Assembly: GCA_002382045.1 (NCBI GenBank) | Contig: DFZJ01000005.1 | Coordinates: 1,591-17,468, forward strand | Direction of reading: 5' to 3' | Origin: Syntrophaceae bacterium UBA4059 | Lineage (GTDB): Bacteria > Desulfobacterota > Syntrophia > Syntrophales > Smithellaceae | DNA length: 15,878 nucleotides | Part shown: in pieces, positions 7,667 through 14,273 of the stretch | How positions within the stretch are numbered: position 1 is the stretch's first letter | How the letters are laid out: each line of letters begins with the position of its first letter | The notes under the pieces: model-generated | What the model saw: the letters and a program-made list of their open reading frames with translations, nothing else | Database searches by the model: none | What the model was told of the DNA's origin: nothing | Translations under genes and position numbers: made by a program

Positions 7667-8575
7667 TTAAAAAAACGGATTCAGCTTACTTCTCCTGCGG
7701 TAAAAACTTAACTGCAATTGCCGTCTGATGAGTACAGATTTCACATGAATCACTCGGTAACTGTAACGGATATTTTTCCCCAGCCGGTCCGGATAGGCCC
7801 CGGCATGAGCATTCAGTTTGGCGCCGCTGGAAGCCACCTTTCTAAACAGATTGATTTCTTTGCCGACCACGCTGACGCTGCCGTTTTTTATGGCAGAAAG
7901 CATCGCGGGACCTGATTTATCGCAGGGCGCATAGGTCACGACCTTGCCCATATGATAAAGGGAATGACCATCGCTGCCCCCGGTAATCGCTTTTTCCAAA
8001 CGCAATCCCAAAAGCGCGCACCGTAAATTCCAGCGATGAATATTTTCGGCATTAATCACTTCCACACCATCCACGGATTCCAGAAGACGCTCCAGGCGGG
8101 GCTCATCAAAATTAAGATTACAAATGCCGGTATAGGCCACACAATAGGGATGCGGAAAAATCATCACGGAAGGAAAAAGCCCGGCGCAATGGACAATTTC
8201 TTCCATACTCAGCTTTGTAGAACTCATCACATCCCGTCCCAGGAAAGGTTTAATATATTTAGTGTAAAACTTTTTCAAATGCTGGCGCGCGTAAAAATAC
8301 ACCAGGATGTGCGTGCCCTCACGGGACGTAATTTCTATTCCGGGAATGCTGGGCACGTCTTTGTATTCATCCATTTCCAGAGCGCCCCGAATGTCATTAT
8401 GGTCGGTGATGGCAATGCCGATCCCCAGGGCACGCGCCCGCGCGGCAATGGCCTGTATGGAATCGCGGCCATCCGTGTATCGTGTATGAAAATGCATATC
8501 AAAAACCGCATGGCGCTTGCGCAAAAACGCAAGATCAGGTTTCTCAAATACTATTTTTTTAACAACCTCATCCAT
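7667..8575 (-). CDS. PHP-domain metal-dependent phosphoesterase
   Basis: Predicted metal-dependent phosphoesterase of the PHP (polymerase and histidinol phosphatase) superfamily, 302 aa from the chosen start. Metal-ligand motifs are in order: FDMHFHTRYTDG (His28, His30, Asp35), ITDHND (Asp58, His59), GIEITS (Glu81), GTHILVYF (His89), FPHPYC (His142) and GGSDGHSL (Asp202, His204). The last 60 or so residues are basic and not recognisable. The frame stays open to 8815 but the added residues are low-complexity and overlap the divergent gene. Candidate starts are the ATG at 8596 and a cluster of three at 8575-8581. I prefer 8575 because AGGG lies 7 nt upstream. The substrate is unknown; related proteins act on nucleotides or sugar phosphates. 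Confidence 0.9.
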   Translation of the reverse strand: MDEVVKKIVFEKPDLAFLRKRHAVFDMHFHTRYTDGRDSIQAIAARARALGIGIAITDHNDIRGALEMDEYKDVPSIPGIEITSREGTHILVYFYARQHLKKFYTKYIKPFLGRDVMSSTKLSMEEIVHCAGLFPSVMIFPHPYCVAYTGICNLNFDEPRLERLLESVDGVEVINAENIHRWNLRCALLGLRLEKAITGGSDGHSLYHMGKVVTYAPCDKSGPAMLSAIKNGSVSVVGKEINLFRKVASSGAKLNAHAGAYPDRLGKNIRYSYRVIHVKSVLIRRQLQLSFYRRRSKLNPFF

Positions 8576-8670
8576 CATCATACCCTGTTCATTCATCGCG
8601 GCCGTTGCAATCGGCTGGAAATGGTTAACACATATCAACAATAATCTCAAACAGACCCGCAGACATTTGT

Positions 8671-8700
8671 TTGCGCAAAAAACCCCGCCTGTGATAGGAT
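8671..8700 (+). promoter_or_regulatory. Candidate sigma70-type promoter for the alarmone hydrolase gene
   Basis: TTGCGC at 8671-8676 and an extended -10 (TGA-TAGGAT, hexamer at 8695-8700) are 18 nt apart. A start site near 8707 would give a leader of about 18 nt that contains the GGAGG at 8715-8719. Both hexamers are imperfect (4 of 6), so the call is tentative. Confidence 0.4.
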
Positions 8701-8724
8701 TAAACACCAAAAAAGGAGGCATCC

Positions 8725-9276
8725 TTGAAAAACGATTTGACCTTTTTTTTGAAAGCTTTGAATTTTTCCGCGGAAAAACATCGCCACCAAAGAAGAAAAG
8801 ATACAGCCGCCTCACCCTATATCAATCACCCGATCGAAGTCGCCCATATTTTATGGACGGTCGGCGGGGTTTATGATGAAATCACCATCATTGCCGCCAT
8901 TCTTCACGACACGATTGAAGACACAGATACAATCCCTGAAGAAATTCGGCTGAGTTTCGGCGACGAAGTTCTGGCATTGGTGCTGGAAGTAAGCGACGAT
9001 AAAAGTCTGCCCAAACAGGAAAGAAAACGAAAACAGATTACACACGCCCCTCATCTGTCATGGCGCGCCAAACAAATTAAACTGGCGGATAAAATATGTA
9101 ATGTCCGTGACATGGCTTTCGCGCCGCCTTCTCACTGGCCGCAGCAAAGAAGAATCGGCTATCTGCAATGGGCCCAGGATGTAATCGACGGTCTGCGAGG
9201 CGCCAATGAAAAGCTGGAACAACACTTTGACGACACGCTGGCCTCCGCCAGACAAAAACTTACCGAAGAATCATAA
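8725..9276 (+). CDS. MESH1-like small alarmone hydrolase (HD domain)
   Basis: HD-superfamily pyrophosphohydrolase resembling the stand-alone (p)ppGpp hydrolase MESH1, 183 aa, with no synthetase, TGS or ACT domain. Conserved blocks are KHRHQRRKDTAASPYINHP (18-36), AAILHDTIEDTDT (57-69), DDKSLPKQERKRKQ (91-104) and KQIKLADKICNVRDM (116-130). His35, His61-Asp62, Glu65-Asp66 and Asp122 fall at the same residue numbers as the metal and catalytic residues of human MESH1. It would hydrolyse ppGpp to GDP and pyrophosphate; MESH1 proteins can also dephosphorylate NADPH, so that activity is possible. The start is a TTG preceded by GGAGG at 8715-8719, 5 nt away. The gene is divergent from the PHP gene and ends 17 nt from the convergent transglutaminase-fold gene. 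Confidence 0.93.
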   Translation: MKNDLTFFLKALNFSAEKHRHQRRKDTAASPYINHPIEVAHILWTVGGVYDEITIIAAILHDTIEDTDTIPEEIRLSFGDEVLALVLEVSDDKSLPKQERKRKQITHAPHLSWRAKQIKLADKICNVRDMAFAPPSHWPQQRRIGYLQWAQDVIDGLRGANEKLEQHFDDTLASARQKLTEES

Positions 9277-9293
9277 CAACCATCGACTAAAAA

Positions 9294-10997
9294 CTATTTA
9301 ACCGTCATCCCGACGACTTTGTAGTTAAACTCGTAATTCAGCGCGCCGCTCCAGTCTTCGGCAAAAACGCCCTTGTAACGTGTGCCGTACACGGGCCCGA
9401 CAGGCTTACCGTACGTATAAAACCAGTTCATGACCGGCGTGCCTGAAAATCCCAGCGCGATCCAGTAAGCACCGGGCATTAAAACCGGTTTCTCCTTATC
9501 GGCGAAGATAAAGTCAACCCATCGGTAACCGGGCTTACCGGAAATATCATCCAGGTTGATCATCTGTGTTGTGAATAAAGGATCGCCGGGTTTACCCCCC
9601 TCATCCTTGAACACATCCACCCAGAGCCAGCCCTCACCGCCGAATTTATGCAGAGCCAGTCCGACTTTATGCAGCGTCACCGGCTTTGCCAATTCAACAA
9701 CCTGAGCATACTGTGTAGCGTTGGTGGTAACATACTCCGCCGTTTCCACCAGGAAATTACGGGACATTTCAAAGGCCCCCTTTCCCTTGTCTTTGGTCAC
9801 ACGGGGAAAGGCGAAATCAATGTTTTCCGGAAATTCCGTATTGCCGTAAACAAAAGGAACATTGTAGCGCAAGGCTTTCTTTTTGTCGGCGGAAATCACA
9901 ATCGGAGGAGGCGGAGGAGGAGGCATTTCTATCTTCTTGAACTGGGCCCGGACATTGGGGCCGAGGAGCAGATTCTTCGGGCCGTAATTCTGGCGTGTAG
10001 CCGATACTTTTGTGGAATCGGAAAGGAATGTTCCACCGATATTTTCCTGCAGTTTAGGTTTGGTGCGCGCCCCGGCGCTCTGCGCCCAGCGGACCAAACC
10101 GTCATTTTTTGTTTCATTGTTGTCCACACCTACTTCGATGCGGACAAATCGATTGGAAATAAAAAACTGCATATTCTGGGGATCATAGGGAATCCAGCCC
10201 AGATCAGGGAACCAGACCTCCACCCAGGAATGCCGGCCCTGCCCCATCTTAAACGTCAGGGTCCCCTTTTCCCAGGCCACGTTAAACGGTTGATTCATGG
10301 TGACGCCGTTGACAATCCGCACCGGCACTCCGACGTTGCGCAAAAGCGCCGCGGTCAGATGGGAAAAGTTTTGACAGTTTCCCTTGCCGGATTGCAGGGA
10401 GTAAAGTGCGTCGTATTGCACCGGTGGATTGACATAGCGAACATGATCCACCACCCAGCTCACCACTCTCTGGACGGCATCAAACTGTGTTTTTACATCT
10501 TTGGTCAGCTGGAGTGAAAGCTCCCGGATCGCCGGATCATTCGTCTGCACCTGTTCGGAAGCCTGTAAATAAACCTTCATCTGGTCGGGAACCGATACGA
10601 GCGGAAAAAGCGCCTCCGAGTCAATGGCTTTCAAGCCGGTGCTGGTTTGAGCGTCGAAAGATATGACGGCGTCGACAACCCCGGGAACATGGGTCCATGA
10701 CGCCTGAATGATCCTATTACCGCGGGCGTCGGTGGCTTCTGTTGTTTCCTGAGCTTCCGGGGAAAATTTAACTTTAAAATTGGTAATCTGCTGTTTGTAC
10801 GTGGGAGAGTCAAAACTTTCAGGCGCGACGAAACTTAAGCTTAATTTTCTCATGGAATCGCCTGCCGTGATCTGATGCTGTAATTCATAATGGATCGTAG
10901 ATGCCATATCGCCCTTCACCGTAAAATTCTCGGCCAGAGCAGGTCCGGATGTCATCAGCATCATCATAACAAAAATGGCTTTCAGGCTTCTCATCAT
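9294..10997 (-). CDS. Secreted transglutaminase-like cysteine protease-fold protein
   Basis: Exported protein of 567 aa with a transglutaminase-core domain. A Sec signal peptide spans residues 1-22 (MMRSLKAIF... then MTSGPALA before ENF), which predicts a periplasmic or surface location. An N-terminal beta-rich region of about 150 residues precedes the core. In the core, Cys208 (KGNCQNFSHL), His256 (GRHSWVEVW) and Asp272 (YDPQN) form the expected triad. A run of seven prolines at 359-365 links to a C-terminal domain of about 190 residues rich in Trp and Gly (WLWVDVFKDEGG, GAYWIALGF), which looks like a beta-sandwich, perhaps a binding module. The ATG at 10997 was chosen because GGGAG lies just upstream. 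The frame extends to 11030 but that start has no ribosome site. The substrate is unknown; bacterial relatives act as proteases or cross-linkers. Confidence 0.9.
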   Translation of the reverse strand: MMRSLKAIFVMMMLMTSGPALAENFTVKGDMASTIHYELQHQITAGDSMRKLSLSFVAPESFDSPTYKQQITNFKVKFSPEAQETTEATDARGNRIIQASWTHVPGVVDAVISFDAQTSTGLKAIDSEALFPLVSVPDQMKVYLQASEQVQTNDPAIRELSLQLTKDVKTQFDAVQRVVSWVVDHVRYVNPPVQYDALYSLQSGKGNCQNFSHLTAALLRNVGVPVRIVNGVTMNQPFNVAWEKGTLTFKMGQGRHSWVEVWFPDLGWIPYDPQNMQFFISNRFVRIEVGVDNNETKNDGLVRWAQSAGARTKPKLQENIGGTFLSDSTKVSATRQNYGPKNLLLGPNVRAQFKKIEMPPPPPPPIVISADKKKALRYNVPFVYGNTEFPENIDFAFPRVTKDKGKGAFEMSRNFLVETAEYVTTNATQYAQVVELAKPVTLHKVGLALHKFGGEGWLWVDVFKDEGGKPGDPLFTTQMINLDDISGKPGYRWVDFIFADKEKPVLMPGAYWIALGFSGTPVMNWFYTYGKPVGPVYGTRYKGVFAEDWSGALNYEFNYKVVGMTVK

Positions 10998-11203
10998 CGG
11001 ATATCTCCCTTTTCGAATGTTGGTTTGCATGAATGATAGCTGAGATACGCAACAAATGTCAACAGAAACAAATTCTGCCTTTAATCAGTAAATACATCAC
11101 TTTAACAGTCTTCAGCAAAATTGTAATTGACAATGGACCAATTATGGATAAGTTACCCGAAAGTTAGATGCCGAAAAGACATCGTCAATAAGGAGGAGTG
11201 TAA
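10998..11203. other. Divergent intergenic region, no clear promoter
   Basis: About 200 AT-rich bases between the secreted protein gene (leftward) and the HesB-like gene (rightward). A TTGACA occurs at 11127-11132 in the rightward direction, but no good -10 hexamer lies 16-18 nt downstream. The best similar sequences are too close. I see no ORF or RNA gene here. Confidence 0.4.
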
Positions 11204-11515
11204 ATGCTGACAGTTACAGACAAGGCCTCGGAAGTCATTAAGGACTTTCTCAAGGACAAGAATGCCGATGCGGCGATTCGCATCACCATGTCCATGGGGT
11301 GATCCGGGCCCGCCTTGGGCATGGCTCTGGACGAGCCTAAGAGTGAAGATGAAGTGATTGATGAAAAAGGGACAAAGTTCATCATTGAAAAGGATCTTTT
11401 CGATCAGGTTAAACCGATCAACATTGATTTCATTACAACGCCCCAGGGAGCAGGTTTTAAATTAACAGCCAACCTGGCCGAAGGCGACGGTTGCGGTTCC
11501 TGCAGTTGCCATTAA
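11204..11515 (+). CDS. HesB/IscA-like selenoprotein (in-frame UGA read as selenocysteine)
   Basis: Small A-type Fe-S carrier-like protein, 103 aa when the TGA at 11300-11302 is read as selenocysteine (residue 33). The ATG at 11204 has AGGAGG at 11191-11196. The N-terminal half (MLTVTDKASEVIKDFLKDKN...AAIRITMSMG) and the C-terminal half (SGPALGMALDEPKSEDEVID...) are in the same frame, and the join reads MSMG-U-SGPALGMALDEP. Sec33 matches the first conserved Cys of IscA (Cys35 in E. coli). Cys97, Cys100 and Cys102 in DGCGSCSCH supply the C-terminal ligands. HesB-like selenoproteins are an established family in deltaproteobacteria and other anaerobes, and this fits closely. A conventional caller would report only an ORF from the TTG at 11315, or call a pseudogene. 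The intact frame on both sides and the hairpin after the UGA argue against decay. Cluster binding or a redox role is inferred; the exact function of the Sec form is not known to me. Confidence 0.9.
11303..11331 (+). promoter_or_regulatory. Candidate bacterial SECIS hairpin after the UGA
   Basis: Starting at the base after the UGA, an outer stem pairs 11303-11310 with 11323-11331 (UCCGGGCC with GGC-U-CUGGA, one G-U pair and a bulged U at 11326). A small internal loop (C11311 opposite A11321 U11322) leads to an inner stem GCC/GGC with apical loop UUG. Bacterial SECIS elements are hairpins placed just 3' of the UGA that SelB recognises through a short apical loop and a bulge. Position, size and the bulged U fit; the apical G placement is only approximately that of known elements. 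Confidence 0.6.
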
Positions 11516-11521
11516 ATCCAA

Positions 11522-11551
11522 GGGGGGAGAATATTCTCCCCCCTTTTTTTT
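11522..11551 (+). terminator. Strong rho-independent terminator
   Basis: A perfect 22-base palindrome (11522-11543: six G, then AGAATATTCT, then six C) is followed by eight T residues (11544-11551). It lies 6 nt after the stop of the HesB-like selenoprotein gene and ends 6 nt before the ATG of the TPR gene. It should end the selenoprotein transcript. Confidence 0.9.
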
Positions 11552-11557
11552 GACACC

Positions 11558-12460
11558 ATGATTAAAGACGACCCCGTGATTAAAAAGCTCGATTCGGCCG
11601 ACGACCTGTTGAAGCAGGGGAAATACCGGGAAGCCATCGCCCTTCTGAAACACATTCATGAAATTTATCCCCGGGAAGAATCGGTGCTGCTTCGTCTGGC
11701 CTGGGCGTCCTGGGACAGCGGCGATAAAGCATGCGCCATTGGATACTGGGAAATGCTGCTGGATCGCGAACTTCAACGAAAAGTTTTCACCGGTTTCGCC
11801 TATGATGAACTGGTGAGGATTTGCAAGCAGGAACGTCAAATCGGAAAACTGGTTGCCCTTTGCGAAAAAGCCGTCAGTGCTCAGCCGCAGGACGTCGGAT
11901 TAATGGAGGAACTGGGGACAGCCTATCTCCTGTCCGGCCAGAGCAATAAGGCTTGTGACGTCTTTAAAAAACTCACATCGCTGGAAGAAGACAATCCCGC
12001 CTTCTATTGCCGCCTGGGTGAAGCGCTCTTTGCCGACGGGCGCGCCAAGGAAAGTGAAACCGCGTATTTGCAGGCAGGTAAAATTGATCCGGAGCAGATC
12101 GATCGTTATTATTTCAAGATGGCCGATCTGTTTGCCAGAGACGGACGTCACGCGGAGGCTAAAAGGCTGCTGGAAAAATGTATAGCCGCCAATCCGGCTA
12201 AATCGATCTACTACTGTTATCTGGGAGACGAACTGATCGGCCTGGGCGATACCGATGAAGCGCTGCGCGCCTATGAAACAGCCGCAAAACTCGATCAGGA
12301 CAGCGCCGGCACTTACTACAACCGACTGGGCAACACCTTCATGAAAGAAAAACGATATGACCGGGCGGCCGATGCTTTTCAAAAAGCCGTTGATTATGAA
12401 AACCTGCCCCCCTACCGCAAAAATCTGGCAGCAGCACGTAAGGCTTGGGGGCAAACATAA
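11558..12460 (+). CDS. Tetratricopeptide repeat (TPR) protein
   Basis: Cytoplasmic helical-repeat protein of 300 aa with no signal peptide or membrane span. At least six TPR-like 34-residue units can be seen: ADDLLKQGKYREAIALL (about 14-30), VLLRLAWASWDSGDKACAIG (46-65), GLMEELGTAYLLSGQSNKAC (112-131), AFYCRLGEALFADGRAKESE (147-166), YYFKMADLFARDGRHAEAKRL (185-205), YYCYLGDELIGLGDTDEALR (218-237) and YYNRLGNTFMKEKRYDRAAD (252-271). The typical G/A-Y-A pattern is kept in each. TPRs bind other proteins; the partner is unknown. Oddity: the ATG follows a strong terminator by 6 nt and has no Shine-Dalgarno sequence, so expression may be leaderless, from read-through, or from an internal start. It is convergent with the degenerate receiver gene. 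Confidence 0.88.
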   Translation: MIKDDPVIKKLDSADDLLKQGKYREAIALLKHIHEIYPREESVLLRLAWASWDSGDKACAIGYWEMLLDRELQRKVFTGFAYDELVRICKQERQIGKLVALCEKAVSAQPQDVGLMEELGTAYLLSGQSNKACDVFKKLTSLEEDNPAFYCRLGEALFADGRAKESETAYLQAGKIDPEQIDRYYFKMADLFARDGRHAEAKRLLEKCIAANPAKSIYYCYLGDELIGLGDTDEALRAYETAAKLDQDSAGTYYNRLGNTFMKEKRYDRAADAFQKAVDYENLPPYRKNLAAARKAWGQT

Positions 12461-12507
12461 CCGACGCAAGACACCATGCAGCAAGCCTTCGTCGTCAGGA
12501 AAAACGG

Positions 12508-13020
12508 CTAAACTTTTTGTTGTTTGCGTAAAATGCCTTTAAACACATGATAAAAACTTTCATGTTCCGCTAAGGCCTTTTTAAAGATAACCTCAACATT
12601 ATCCATCTGGCTTTTGTTAATGATGACATTAACGCTTTTGTTGTAAGCCGTCATATTGTCCAACGTTTTCAAAACGGCGCTGACCAGCACGACAAAAGTC
12701 TGTCTGCGGGTCACCATGGGTAACCCTTCCAGATTCCACACAATGCTATTGACGTTGCCGGCCGGCGTGTCAAAATTTTCATTGACGAATATGACGTTGA
12801 AAATTTGAAAACGCATGAATTTGATGGCTTCCCCGCATGATTTCGCTTCCACAACCGCATACCCCATGCTTTTCAGCATGCTGACAATTTTATTCCGGGC
12901 AGCCTCATCCTGTTCACAAACCATCGCCGTATCACCTTCCGGCGCCATGAAACCAAAAGGACGTCCTTCGGATTCATCCCTTATACCCACAGGTGTTGCT
13001 GTTGTACCTTCACCAGACAT
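12508..13020 (-). CDS. Degenerate receiver-domain (CheY-like) protein
   Basis: 170 aa protein whose residues from about 31 to 150 follow the CheY-like receiver pattern: AMVCEQDEAARNKIVSMLKSMG (strand 1, acidic residues Glu36 and Asp38, helix 1), VVEAKSCGEAI, then NVIFVNENFD where the phospho-acceptor Asp is replaced by Asn80. VVLVSA supplies Ser114 in the Thr/Ser switch position, and VIINKSQ supplies the conserved Lys136. It is preceded by about 30 unstructured residues. Loss of the acceptor Asp means normal phosphorylation is unlikely, so it is probably a pseudo-receiver that binds a partner. AAGGAG precedes the ATG. It lies 40 nt downstream of a PilU-like ATPase in the same direction, which suggests a role in type IV pilus control. 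Confidence 0.75.
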   Translation of the reverse strand: MSGEGTTATPVGIRDESEGRPFGFMAPEGDTAMVCEQDEAARNKIVSMLKSMGYAVVEAKSCGEAIKFMRFQIFNVIFVNENFDTPAGNVNSIVWNLEGLPMVTRRQTFVVLVSAVLKTLDNMTAYNKSVNVIINKSQMDNVEVIFKKALAEHESFYHVFKGILRKQQKV

Positions 13021-13060
13021 TATTCATCTCCTTCGCACTAAATTATTGGCAAAGTATTTT

Positions 13061-14254
13061 TTATTTTTTCTGCCAGGGAGGGACATTGACTTGTGGTTTG
13101 CCATACCCTTGATCGACTTCCAGCTTCCCGATATCCGTTGTTTTTTCACCACGGGTGTTCTTGATGGAATCAATACCCCGATTGACATTCGATTTATTAG
13201 AGGCATAAGCCTTGGCCGTATCTTCGGAAATCAATCCTTTCTGATAAAGATCCACGATGCAACTGTCAAAACTCATCATGCCAAACGCCTTGCTCTGTTC
13301 CATAATATCGTAGAAGGACTTCCCTTCGGATTCACCGTGCAGAATTGTATCTTTAACCCGCAAATTGGATCCCAGAGCTTCAAAAGCGGCAACCCGTCCA
13401 CCGCCTTCCTTGGGCAATAAGCGCTGACAGATGATCCAGCGGACGGTATCGGCCAGACGGATGCGGATTTGATTTTCCTCCTCCGATGGGAACATGCCTA
13501 AGATACGATTGATGGTAGAGCCGGCATCAACCGTATGCAGCGTACTCAAAACAAGGTGACCGGTTTCCGCGGCGGAAAGCGCGATTTCCACGGATTCGCG
13601 GTCGCGCATTTCACCGACCAGCACCACTTTGGGCGCCTGGCGGAGCGCGGCGCGCAGGCCGCTGGAAAAGGTGTCGAAGTCCTTGCCCATTTCCCGCTGA
13701 TTGATGGTGGCCTTTCTCTGCCGGTGCGTAAATTCAACAGGATCTTCCAGCGTAATAATATGGATTGATTTCTGCTCATTGATTTCGTTAATGACAGCGG
13801 CAAGCGAAGTGGATTTACCACTGCCGGTGGACCCGGTTACCAGAACAATACCATTTTTTTCGTTGGCAACCCGGTAATAGGCATCCGGCAGTTTCAAGTC
13901 GGCGCAGGATGGTATTGTGGTTTCCAGTTTTCTTAAAACAATCGAGTAGTGACCGCGCTGTGAGAAAATATTAACACGGAAACGCGCGACACCGGGCAGT
14001 TCATAGGATAAATCGCAGGAGCCCGTGGTCAGCAGATCATTGAGCAGACGGTGATCCTGATTAATCAGGTTCAAGGAAAATATTTCCGTCTGAAACGGCG
14101 TTAATTTTGTAAAGGGCGGCGTCAGATCAACACCGACCAGCTGGCCTGAAGCTTCCACCTGGAAAGGCTTATCCACCGTCAGATTCAGATCGGAAATGCT
14201 GCGCTGAGACTCCAGCATCTTCATCAGGATATGATCAATTTCCTGTTTTCTCAT
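13061..14254 (-). CDS. PilT/PilU-type pilus retraction ATPase (PilU-like paralog)
   Basis: Hexameric secretion ATPase family member, 397 aa, acting at the cytoplasmic base of a type IV pilus. Walker A GSTGSGKS is at residues 141-148, the Asp box LEDPVEF at 169-175, Walker B (KVVLVGEMRD) at 209-218, and the His box TGHLVLSTLH at 231-240. The AIRNLIRE motif typical of PilT is missing: the matching segment reads NLRVKDTILHGESEGKSF, so PilU-like is the better name. A C-terminal tail of about 50 residues (from KSNVNRGIDS to PPWQKK) extends beyond the family core. The ATG has GAGG 7 nt upstream. It begins 19 nt after the pilT stop, so the two are cotranscribed. PilU normally assists PilT in retraction and does not work alone. 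Confidence 0.92.
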   Translation of the reverse strand: MRKQEIDHILMKMLESQRSISDLNLTVDKPFQVEASGQLVGVDLTPPFTKLTPFQTEIFSLNLINQDHRLLNDLLTTGSCDLSYELPGVARFRVNIFSQRGHYSIVLRKLETTIPSCADLKLPDAYYRVANEKNGIVLVTGSTGSGKSTSLAAVINEINEQKSIHIITLEDPVEFTHRQRKATINQREMGKDFDTFSSGLRAALRQAPKVVLVGEMRDRESVEIALSAAETGHLVLSTLHTVDAGSTINRILGMFPSEEENQIRIRLADTVRWIICQRLLPKEGGGRVAAFEALGSNLRVKDTILHGESEGKSFYDIMEQSKAFGMMSFDSCIVDLYQKGLISEDTAKAYASNKSNVNRGIDSIKNTRGEKTTDIGKLEVDQGYGKPQVNVPPWQKK

Positions 14255-14273
14255 CCGTAAACCTCGAAATGTC

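Noticed and set aside
8036..8644. 202-residue plus-strand open frame opposite the PHP phosphoesterase
   Set aside because: No domain is visible, while the opposite strand has every PHP metal motif.
8576..8815. Longer N-terminus for the PHP phosphoesterase
   Set aside because: The extra sequence overlaps the promoter and start of the divergent hydrolase gene and contains no domain.
9648..10517. 289-residue open frame on the plus strand opposite the secreted transglutaminase-fold gene
   Set aside because: The antisense product has no recognisable domain, and the minus strand carries a signal peptide and an intact catalytic triad.
11204..11302. HesB-like gene as a pseudogene broken by a stop codon
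   Set aside because: The frame is intact on both sides, the stop falls precisely on the conserved Cys, UGA is the selenocysteine codon, and Sec-containing HesB-like proteins are known.
12815..13420. 201-residue plus-strand open frame across the receiver and PilU-like genes
   Set aside because: It crosses the boundary of two good minus-strand genes and has no recognisable content.
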